From an uncultured Lachnospiraceae bacterium (GTDB lineage: Bacteria > Bacillota_A > Clostridia > Lachnospirales > Lachnospiraceae): a stretch of DNA of 8,008 bases. Positions 1 to 5,832 of this stretch are shown piece by piece (the stretch's first letter is position 1; each line of letters starts with the position of its first letter). Position numbers and translations under genes: made by a program. The notes beneath the pieces are model-generated. The model was not told the origin of the DNA, did not search any database, and saw only the letters and a list, made by a program, of their open reading frames with translations. Where the stretch lies: contig CACZQE010000031.1 in NCBI GenBank assembly GCA_902783205.1, positions 1 through 8,008 of the forward strand, given 5' to 3'.

Positions 1-411
1 AACTGAAATGATACCGCCCCTGACAGACTCGGCCATATAGGCGCCGGTATTGATGGAAACGACCAGGAAGGCCGCCTGCCACATGCCAAGATTGATATTA
101 AAAAGCTGGGCAGCTCCGTAATAGATGAATACGGCCTGCACGATCATGGGGGTTCCGCGGAAAAGCTCCACATAAGCCTTTAAAATGATCTTTGCAGCCT
201 TGATCAGGATTCTCTTGGGCAGGGGATCCCTGTGGGGATCCAGGGGGATCGTCTGTACGATACCCACCGCAAATCCGATGACACATCCTATAAATGTAGA
301 TACCAGGGCGATGGCCAGGGTCGTGCCCGCGCCCTTCAGATAAGATTTGCCGTATGTCTGAAGCAGATAGACAATTCTCTCCAGAAAACTCATTGTAGAA
401 ATAGACTTCAT
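1..411 (-). CDS. Polar amino-acid ABC transporter permease, N-terminal 137 residues (3' end off window)
   Basis: Inner-membrane subunit of a polar amino-acid importer (HisM/GlnP family). It forms the channel through which amino acid released by the binding protein enters the cell. The visible 137 residues begin MKSISTMSF and contain a first membrane segment (about residues 28-52, AGTTLAIALVSTF). A charged linker follows (about 55-75), then the family signature VELFRGTPMIVQ (about 81-92) and a hydrophobic stretch IYYGAAQLFNINLG. MAESVRGGI near residue 126 is the start of the EAA loop that contacts the ATPase, so the ATPase-coupling part is mostly beyond the edge. The start at 411 is chosen because GAGG lies 10 nt upstream (422-425); an internal Met at 393 is less well placed. 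The stop of the upstream binding-protein gene is only 47 nt away, so the two are cotranscribed. The linker is longer than in HisM, which I believe is usual in clostridial members. The substrate is not determinable. Confidence 0.93.
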   Translation of the reverse strand, partial: MKSISTMSFLERIVYLLQTYGKSYLKGAGTTLAIALVSTFIGCVIGFAVGIVQTIPLDPHRDPLPKRILIKAAKIILKAYVELFRGTPMIVQAVFIYYGAAQLFNINLGMWQAAFLVVSINTGAYMAESVRGGIISV

Positions 412-424
412 GATTCTTTAACCT

Positions 425-441
425 CAGTAGGCTCCTTACTG
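425..441 (-). promoter_or_regulatory. Small intercistronic hairpin between binding protein and permease
   Basis: On the minus strand CAGTA (441-437) and TACTG (429-425) can pair as a 5-bp stem with a 7-nt loop. The 3' arm touches the permease GAGG ribosome binding site (422-425). Hairpins in this position are known in binding-protein operons to stabilise the upstream message and lower permease translation. That role here is inference, and the stem is short. Confidence 0.3.
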
Positions 442-458
442 TTCTTTTATGTCGTGAA

Positions 459-1313
459 TTATTCGGACAGAGGCTGTACGCTGATCGCCTCGTTCATCAT
501 CTCGTTGTAGTCATCCGGTGTCATCTTCTTGAGTACGGAGTTGATGGCGTCAACCAGGTCCTTGTTGCCCTTCTGTACGGAAACACCGATGTTGATATCT
601 TCATCGGATACTTCGAAATCATCGCCTGTACCTGCAAAATCAAGCAGCTTGAAATCAGGATATGCAACCAGGGCAGCCTGTGCTGTAGGCATATCAGTAA
701 CAACCACATCAACCTTGCCGCTGTTCAGAGCCACTTCCATAGCCGGAGCGGACTCCTGTGCCGGAAGGACATCAGCATTGGGGATCTGGGGCAGGCACTT
801 GTCATACCAGATTGTAGCGATCTGGGAAGTACAGGTAGCGCCGTCCAGCTCGCTCAGGCCTTTGGCATTGGCATACTTGTTGTCCTTCTTGACCAGGGCA
901 ACGATCGTTGCATAATAGTAGGGCTCGGTAAAGTCTACCATCTCAAGACGCTCGGATGTGATGGACTGTCCTGCGATGACACAGTCAACTGTTCCGGACT
1001 GAACTGCCGGGATCAGAGATTCCCAGTCAAGCTTGACGATCTCAAGATCATATCCCAGCTCATCGGCAATCTTCTTTGCCATCATAACGTCATATCCGTA
1101 CGCGTAGTCGGAGCTGTCAGCGATGGGAACAGCGCCGTTGGAATCATCGGGCTGTGTCCAGTTATAAGGTGCATAGCTGCATTCCATGGCAACACGAAGG
1201 GTCTTCTTTCCATCGGCTGCTCCTGTACTGTCTTCTGCCGGGCTGCTGCCGCAGGCGGCAAGTCCCAGAACAAGCATTGCAGCAAGTAAGGTACATAATA
1301 ATCTCTTTTTCAT
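459..1313 (-). CDS. Amino-acid ABC transporter substrate-binding lipoprotein
   Basis: Extracytoplasmic solute-binding protein of family 3 (SBP_bac_3), 284 residues, which captures a polar amino acid outside the membrane and delivers it to the adjacent permease. Residues 1-20 are a lipoprotein signal (KKR, hydrophobic core, then LGLAAC), so Cys21 should be lipidated. A Ser/Ala/Asp-rich linker runs to about 36. The ligand-binding lobes follow: LRVAMECSYAPYNW (39-52), GYDVMMAKKIADELG (73-87) and the signature block SITSERLEMVDFTEPYY (117-133). By family analogy Arg122 should bind the ligand carboxylate, and Asp207 in VVVTDMPTAQ the amino group. The start at 1313 is chosen over the longer frame from 1358 because GAGGAGG lies 6-7 nt upstream and the lipoprotein signal begins exactly there. 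The gene has its own upstream gap with a candidate promoter. Which amino acid is bound cannot be read from the sequence. Confidence 0.95.
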   Translation of the reverse strand: MKKRLLCTLLAAMLVLGLAACGSSPAEDSTGAADGKKTLRVAMECSYAPYNWTQPDDSNGAVPIADSSDYAYGYDVMMAKKIADELGYDLEIVKLDWESLIPAVQSGTVDCVIAGQSITSERLEMVDFTEPYYYATIVALVKKDNKYANAKGLSELDGATCTSQIATIWYDKCLPQIPNADVLPAQESAPAMEVALNSGKVDVVVTDMPTAQAALVAYPDFKLLDFAGTGDDFEVSDEDINIGVSVQKGNKDLVDAINSVLKKMTPDDYNEMMNEAISVQPLSE

Positions 1314-1353
1314 TTTCTTCCTCCTCATGGTTTGTATAAAGATTTCAAATACA

Positions 1354-1382
1354 ATCATATCACAATTCAGGTAAATGTACTA
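1354..1382 (-). promoter_or_regulatory. Candidate extended -10 promoter of the amino-acid uptake operon
   Basis: On the minus strand TGATATGAT (1362-1354) is an extended -10 element (TGn followed by TATGAT, one mismatch to TATAAT). The -35 region 17 bp upstream (1382-1377, TAGTAC) is weak, as tolerated in extended -10 promoters. The predicted start near 1347 gives a leader of about 34 nt containing the GAGGAGG site. Confidence 0.4.
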
Positions 1383-1417
1383 TGTGATTATGCAGGATTA
1401 ATGAATAATTATTTCTT
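1379..1417. promoter_or_regulatory. Possible pair of ARG boxes (ArgR/AhrC operator) upstream of the uptake operon
   Basis: Plus-strand positions 1400-1417 match the 18-bp ARG box consensus (WNTGAATWWWWATTCANW) at 16 of 18 positions; the left half AATGAATAATTATT is perfect. Three bases away, the usual spacing, 1379-1396 is a much poorer second box with a recognisable half ATTATGCA. The pair lies just upstream of the candidate promoter. AT-rich intergenic DNA yields such matches by chance, so this is a weak call. Confidence 0.25.
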
Positions 1418-1428
1418 TTTTCAGTCTT

Positions 1429-4400
1429 TTACAGATCCGTGATCAGGCTGTGCCACTCCTGCAGGGACCGGACTTCAGCCTTGGGATGGGACTTCACATA
1501 ATGAATTCCTTCCGCTGCCGCCTTTCCTGCCGCGATGGTGGTGATGTAAGGAACTTTGGCCTTGATGGCACTTCTTCTTACATAACTGTCATCATGGACA
1601 CTCTCTTTTCCTGCCGGCGTGTTGATGATCATCTGTACCTCTTCGTTGATGATAAGGTCACGCAGGCTGGGACGTCCTTCATGCTGCTTGCGGATGTATT
1701 TGGCGGGAATGCCGTTCTCGTTGAGCAGCTTGCAGGTTCCCTTTGTGGAGTAAATATCAAAGCCGTCCTTGTAGAAGCTTCTTGCCACTTCCACTACTTC
1801 AGGCTTATCCTTGCTGTTGACGGAAATCAGGACTGTGCCTTCTGTCGGCAGTGTTGCCTGAGCTGCCTCTTCTGCCTTGAAGAAAGCCTCGCCGCTGGAT
1901 TCGGAAATACCGAGCACCTCGCCGGTAGACCGCATTTCCGGTCCGAGGATGGGATCAACTTCCTGGAACATATTGAAGGGGAATACCGCTTCCTTCACTC
2001 CGTAGTAAGGAATGTGCTGATGCTTCATATCATGCAGAGGTGACGGCTTTCCTGTAAGCTCCGATGTAAGGATCTCCGTTGCCAGAGGCACCATGCGGAT
2101 ATTACATACCTTGGATACCAGGGGTACCGTACGGCTGGCTCTGGGGTTGGCCTCCAGAACAAATACCGTGTCGTTTTCAATGGCGTACTGCATATTCATC
2201 AGACCTACCACATGCATTTCCTCGGCGATCCTTCTGGTGTATTCACGGATCAGGGCCAGATTCTTATCGGAAATGTGCTTGGCCGGGATGATGCAGGCCG
2301 AATCACCGGAATGGATTCCGGCAAGCTCAATGTGCTCCATAACTGCAGGCACATATGCGTGGGTGCCGTCCGCGATGGCATCCGCCTCACACTCCATGGC
2401 ATGAGCCAGGAAGCGGTCGATCAGGATGGGACGGTCCGGTGTCACGCCGACTGCCGCGTTCATATAGTCCACCATGGCCTCGTCGTCATAGACAACTTCC
2501 ATGCCGCGGCCGCCCAGTACATAGGAAGGACGCACCATAACGGGATAGCTGATCTCGTTGGCGATGGCGATGGCTTCCTCAACGGTCGTTGCCATACCTG
2601 ACTCAGGCATGGGGATACCCAGCTTCTCCATGGTAAGACGGAACTGGTCTCTGTCCTCTGCCAGGTCGATGATGGCCGGGGATGTACCCAGGATCTTCAC
2701 GCCGTTCTTCTCAAGCTCTGATGCAAGATTGAGGGGTGTCTGTCCGCCGAACTGAGCGATCACGCCCACCGGTTTTTCCTTCTTGTAAATGCTCAGAACG
2801 TCCTCCAGAGTCAGAGGCTCGAAATAGAGCTTGTCGGATGTATCATAATCCGTAGACACTGTCTCGGGATTACAGTTGACGATAATTGTCTCAAAGCCCA
2901 GTTTCTTCAGGGACAGAGCGGCATGAACACAGCAGTAATCGAACTCGATACCCTGTCCGATTCTGTTGGGTCCTCCGCCCAGGATCATGATCTTGGGCTT
3001 GTCTGTGCTGACCTCATTATTGTCAGGCGCATTGTATGTGGAATAGTAATAAGCGCTGTCCGGTGTGCCGCTGACATGTACGCGGTCCCAGGTCTCTTCC
3101 ACGCCGATGGCTGTTCTTGCCTCGCGGACCTCCTGCTCGCTGATCTCCAGGATCTGGGAAAGATACTTGTCGGAGAAGCCGTCCTTCTTTGCCTGTGTCA
3201 GTGCAGCATTGTCCGGCAGGCCGCCCTTAAATGCGGTCAGTGCCTCTTCCTCATCTACCAGTTCCTTCATCTGTTCGATGAAGTAGCGCTTAACATGAGT
3301 TGCCTCAAAGACTTCTTCCACTGTAGCGCCGGCACGGAGAGCTTCATACATGATGAAATGTCTCTCGCTGGAAGCGGTGTTCAGCAGACGCAGGAGCTTG
3401 TCCTTGCTCATCGTGTCGTAATCTTTTACATGGCCCAGTCCGTAGCGGTCTTTCTCCAGGGAACGGATAGCCTTCTGGAATGCTTCTTTATATGTTTTTC
3501 CGATACTCATGACTTCGCCTACGGCACGCATCTGTGTACCCAGCTTGTCCTCCACGCCTTTGAACTTCTCAAAAGCCCAGCGGGCAAACTTGACAACGAC
3601 GTAGTCTCCGTCGGGTTTATACTTATCCAGTGTACCGTACTTGCCGCAGGGGATCTCATTTAAGGTCATGCCGCTTGCCAGCATGGCGGATACCAGGGCA
3701 ATGGGGAATCCCGTCGCCTTGGAAGCCAGTGCGGAAGAACGGGATGTTCTGGGATTGATCTCAATTACAATGATTCTGTCGGATACCGGATCATGGGCGA
3801 ACTGTACATTTGTTCCTCCGATGACCTGGATGGAATCCACGATACGGTATGCCTGGTCCTGCAGACGGTCCATGACATCCTGGGATATGGTCAGCATGGG
3901 AGCCGTACAGAAGGAGTCTCCTGTGTGCACGCCCATGGGATCTACGTTCTCGATGAAGCAGACCGTGATCATATTTCCTTCCTTGTCACGGACAACTTCC
4001 AGTTCCAGCTCTTCCCAGCCCATAACGGACTCTTCAACCAGAACCTGGCCTACAAGGGATGCATGCAGACCGCGGGAACATACTGTTTTAAGCTCTTCCC
4101 TGTTATATACAAGGCCGCCGCCTGTTCCGCCCATGGTGTAAGCCGGACGGAGAACAACCGGATAGTGCAGTCTCTCCGCAATCTCCAGAGCCTGGTCCAC
4201 AGAGTAGGCAACTTCACTTCTTGCCATCTCCACACCCAGGGAATCCATGGTCTCCTTGAACTCCACACGGTCCTCACCGCGCTCGATGGCATCCACCTGC
4301 ACGCCGATTACCTTGACATTGTATTTATCAAGAATTCCTTTTTTGTATAACTCTGCGCAAAGATTAAGACCTGACTGTCCACCCAGATTCGGAAGAAGTG

Positions 4401-4653
4401 CGTCGGGTCTCTCCTTCTCGATAATCTGCTCCAGCCGGTCCACATTTAAAGGTTCAATATAAGTAACATCAGCCATCTCCGGGTCTGTCATAATAGTTGC
4501 CGGATTGGAATTGACCAGTACGATTTCGTAGCCTAGCCTGCGAAGGGCTTTACACGCCTGGGTTCCTGAATAATCAAATTCACATGCCTGACCGATAATG
4601 ATCGGGCCGGATCCGATAATCAGAACTTTGTGGATATCTGTTCTCTGTGACAT
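1429..4653 (-). CDS. carB: Carbamoyl-phosphate synthase large subunit
   Basis: Cytoplasmic synthetase domain that makes carbamoyl phosphate from bicarbonate, two ATP and glutamine-derived ammonia supplied by CarA. It feeds pyrimidine and arginine synthesis. The 1074 residues match the usual length (1073 in E. coli) and colinear layout. An ATP-grasp half (about 1-400) carries GSGPIIIGQACEFDYSG, Arg129, Arg169 and VIEINPRTSRSSAL near 298. An oligomerisation region (about 400-550) follows. A second ATP-grasp half (about 555-935) has GGGPNRIGQGIEFDY, RPSYVLGGRGM and LEANPRASRTVPL. The last part is an MGS-like allosteric domain. Its UMP-site residues appear kept (Lys950, Thr970, Thr973, Lys989, Asn1011), but the position matching E. 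coli Thr1017 is Pro. The start is fixed by AGGAGG at 4659-4664, 5 nt upstream. carA is not adjacent: the next gene upstream is divergent. No convincing intrinsic terminator follows the stop. Confidence 0.99.
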   Translation of the reverse strand: MSQRTDIHKVLIIGSGPIIIGQACEFDYSGTQACKALRRLGYEIVLVNSNPATIMTDPEMADVTYIEPLNVDRLEQIIEKERPDALLPNLGGQSGLNLCAELYKKGILDKYNVKVIGVQVDAIERGEDRVEFKETMDSLGVEMARSEVAYSVDQALEIAERLHYPVVLRPAYTMGGTGGGLVYNREELKTVCSRGLHASLVGQVLVEESVMGWEELELEVVRDKEGNMITVCFIENVDPMGVHTGDSFCTAPMLTISQDVMDRLQDQAYRIVDSIQVIGGTNVQFAHDPVSDRIIVIEINPRTSRSSALASKATGFPIALVSAMLASGMTLNEIPCGKYGTLDKYKPDGDYVVVKFARWAFEKFKGVEDKLGTQMRAVGEVMSIGKTYKEAFQKAIRSLEKDRYGLGHVKDYDTMSKDKLLRLLNTASSERHFIMYEALRAGATVEEVFEATHVKRYFIEQMKELVDEEEALTAFKGGLPDNAALTQAKKDGFSDKYLSQILEISEQEVREARTAIGVEETWDRVHVSGTPDSAYYYSTYNAPDNNEVSTDKPKIMILGGGPNRIGQGIEFDYCCVHAALSLKKLGFETIIVNCNPETVSTDYDTSDKLYFEPLTLEDVLSIYKKEKPVGVIAQFGGQTPLNLASELEKNGVKILGTSPAIIDLAEDRDQFRLTMEKLGIPMPESGMATTVEEAIAIANEISYPVMVRPSYVLGGRGMEVVYDDEAMVDYMNAAVGVTPDRPILIDRFLAHAMECEADAIADGTHAYVPAVMEHIELAGIHSGDSACIIPAKHISDKNLALIREYTRRIAEEMHVVGLMNMQYAIENDTVFVLEANPRASRTVPLVSKVCNIRMVPLATEILTSELTGKPSPLHDMKHQHIPYYGVKEAVFPFNMFQEVDPILGPEMRSTGEVLGISESSGEAFFKAEEAAQATLPTEGTVLISVNSKDKPEVVEVARSFYKDGFDIYSTKGTCKLLNENGIPAKYIRKQHEGRPSLRDLIINEEVQMIINTPAGKESVHDDSYVRRSAIKAKVPYITTIAAGKAAAEGIHYVKSHPKAEVRSLQEWHSLITDL

Positions 4654-4662
4654 AATTTCCTC

Positions 4663-4707
4663 CTAACACAGCAAAAAATCCTCCCACCGGGAAGGACTCC
4701 CCTTCAT
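4663..4707 (-). CDS. Candidate 14-codon leader peptide upstream of carB
   Basis: A 15-codon frame (ATG at 4707, TAG at 4665-4663) encodes MKGSPSRWEDFLLC. It spans the whole terminator-like hairpin of the carB leader, and its TAG overlaps the carB TAGGAGG ribosome binding site, ending 9 nt before the carB ATG. Its own start lacks a clear Shine-Dalgarno sequence. However, its ATG overlaps the stop (ATGA) of an even smaller frame, MSSITT (4704-4724), so it could be read by coupling. There is a single Arg codon (CGG, residue 7) and no codon run that would sense an amino acid. Translation is not demonstrated. A chance open frame of this size is common, so the argument rests on its position. Confidence 0.3.
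   Translation of the reverse strand: MKGSPSRWEDFLLC
4673..4696 (-). terminator. Terminator-like hairpin in the carB leader (candidate attenuator)
   Basis: On the minus strand TCCTTCCC (4696-4689), loop GGT, GGGAGGA (4685-4679) form a 7-bp GC-rich stem with one bulged T. Six T follow directly (4678-4673), the form of a Rho-independent terminator. It sits between the carB promoter and its ribosome binding site, so it would stop transcription before the gene. The upstream segment GAAGG (4705-4701) can instead pair perfectly with CCTTC (4695-4691), which lies inside the 5' arm, giving a mutually exclusive alternative fold. No PyrR binding-loop consensus is seen. Confidence 0.55.
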
Positions 4708-4735
4708 GTTGTAATACTGCTCATTTTTTTCTCGT

Positions 4736-4764
4736 GTTATAGTATAACGTAATTGAAGTGAAAA
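4736..4764 (-). promoter_or_regulatory. Candidate carB promoter
   Basis: On the minus strand TTTTCA (4764-4759; 4 of 6 to TTGACA), a 17-bp spacer, and TATAAC (4741-4736; 5 of 6 to TATAAT). The predicted start is near 4729-4731, giving a leader of about 75 nt. An overlapping TATACT offers an alternative -10 register. A run of seven A (4730-4724) lies at the predicted start. Confidence 0.5.
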
Positions 4765-4814
4765 TGCACGATTTTTTTCTTTTTCTTTCAAAAATAGGAG
4801 AAAAGGTAAAAAAG

Positions 4815-4853
4815 GCCCCGGACCTGACCTTGACAAAATTCAGCCCCGGACCT
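4815..4853 (+). repeat. Two identical 11-bp direct repeats (GCCCCGGACCT) flanking the exporter -35 box
   Basis: Copies at 4815-4825 and 4843-4853 are identical and start 28 bp apart. The first lies immediately upstream of the TTGACA -35 box; the second fills the spacer and reaches the first base of the -10. GC-rich repeats inside an AT-rich gap and bracketing a promoter are the arrangement expected of a repressor or activator site. The binding protein is unknown; no regulator gene is in the window. Confidence 0.55.
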
Positions 4854-4858
4854 AGCAT
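4830..4858 (+). promoter_or_regulatory. Candidate promoter of the ABC exporter operon
   Basis: A consensus -35 TTGACA (4830-4835), a 17-bp spacer, and a -10 TAGCAT (4853-4858; 4 of 6). The predicted start near 4865 leaves a ~65-nt leader. That leader contains a small CCTGA/TCAGG hairpin (4886-4903) before the AGGAGG site at 4917-4922. Confidence 0.5.
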
Positions 4859-4929
4859 GAGCAGAGACAGAAGAACTTAGTTTCGCCTGATTTCAGAGTC
4901 AGGGAATGATATAAACAGGAGGAAGGCTT

Positions 4930-5832
4930 ATGATCGAGATTATTCATGTCTCCAAGCATTTTGACGATATCAGAGCGGTCAGTGATCTTTCCATCACCAT
5001 CCCCTCCGGCCGGGTATTCGGTCTGGTCGGGACCAACGGCGCGGGAAAGAGCACACTCCTTCGCATGGCCGCCGGCGTGCTCAGGCCCGACACAGGAGAG
5101 ATCCTTGTTGACGGAGCGCCTGTATACGAACATCCTGAGACCAAGCAGCGCTTTTTCCATATTTCCGATGAGTCATGGTTTTTCCCGAATGCTGTGCCGG
5201 ACACCATGGCGGATTATTATGCCCTCTTATACCCCGCTTTCAGCAGGGAGCTTTACCGGGATCTCATGGACCGGTTCGGTCTGGAAAGAAAAAGGCAGAT
5301 CCGGACATTTTCAAAAGGAATGAAAAAGCAGCTTTCCGTCATCCTGGGACTTTCCTGCAGGACTGATTACCTCTTCTGCGATGAGACATTTGACGGGCTG
5401 GATCCGGTCATGCGCCAGGGGGTCAAGGGGCTCTTTGCCGAAGAGATGGCTGCCCGTTCATTTACTCCTGTCATCGCCTCCCACAATCTCCGGGAGCTGG
5501 AGGATATCTGTGACAGGATCGGCCTCCTACATGAAGGGGGCGTTCTTCTGGACCGCCAGCTTGACGATCTCAAACTGGGCGTCCATAAGATACAGTGCGT
5601 CATTCCGGACCCGGAAAAGGAAAAGAAAATGCTGGAAAGGGTCAAACCCACCAGGATAAGCCGACAGGGTTCCCTCATGATCCTCACTGTCACAGGGAAC
5701 AAAGACGAGCTGCTGGCAAAGATCAGCCAGGCTGATCCTGTATTCTCCGAGATTCTTCCTCTCTCTTTCGAGGAGGTTTTCATTGAAGAGACAAAGGAGG
5801 CAGGTTATGAAATCAAACATCTCTTTTCTTAA
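4930..5832 (+). CDS. ABC transporter ATP-binding protein of an ABC-2-type exporter
   Basis: Cytoplasmic ATPase, 300 residues, that powers the permease encoded by the overlapping next gene. Walker A is GTNGAGKST (34-42). The signature is degenerate, SKGMKKQ (128-134), where LSGGQ is canonical. Walker B is YLFCDETFDGLD (147-158), keeping the Asp151-Glu152 catalytic pair but replacing the usual Pro-Thr with Thr-Phe. The switch histidine is His185 (ASHNLRE). The Q-loop position shows SDESWFFPN (79-87) with no glutamine. After about residue 210 there is a ~90-residue C-terminal extension ending in the EEVF motif often seen in YtrB-like and other ABC-2 exporter ATPases. AGGAGG lies 7 nt upstream of the ATG. 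In related operons a GntR-type regulator often precedes this gene; none is present here, only promoter repeats. The substrate is unknown. Confidence 0.92.
   Translation: MIEIIHVSKHFDDIRAVSDLSITIPSGRVFGLVGTNGAGKSTLLRMAAGVLRPDTGEILVDGAPVYEHPETKQRFFHISDESWFFPNAVPDTMADYYALLYPAFSRELYRDLMDRFGLERKRQIRTFSKGMKKQLSVILGLSCRTDYLFCDETFDGLDPVMRQGVKGLFAEEMAARSFTPVIASHNLRELEDICDRIGLLHEGGVLLDRQLDDLKLGVHKIQCVIPDPEKEKKMLERVKPTRISRQGSLMILTVTGNKDELLAKISQADPVFSEILPLSFEEVFIEETKEAGYEIKHLFS

Noticed and set aside
1314..1358. Upstream Met starts that would lengthen the binding protein by up to 15 residues
   Set aside because: GAGGAGG at the right distance and a clean lipoprotein signal point to the start at 1313.
1383..1428. 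Terminator after carB
   Set aside because: Only the AT palindrome AATAATTATT is present. There is no GC stem and no T-run after it on the minus strand, so I do not call one; read-through into the importer is possible.
1450..4462. Many long open frames on the plus strand opposite carB, the largest 246 codons at 2923-3663
   Set aside because: They lie antisense to an unmistakable, full-length carB, lack good ribosome binding sites and show low-complexity Ser/Thr/Arg/His-rich shadow composition.
4654..4731. PyrR-binding anti-antiterminator or T-box in the carB leader
   Set aside because: No PyrR loop consensus and no T-box sequence can be found in the short leader; only the plain hairpin pair is supported.
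4753..4768. ARG-box-like TGAAGTGAAAATGCA overlapping the carB -35
   Set aside because: The two half-sites are one base too far apart and the centre does not fit.
4852..5207. Minus-strand and alternative-frame open frames around the start of the exporter ATPase
   Set aside because: They overlap the Walker A coding region of a clear ABC ATPase and have no family features.
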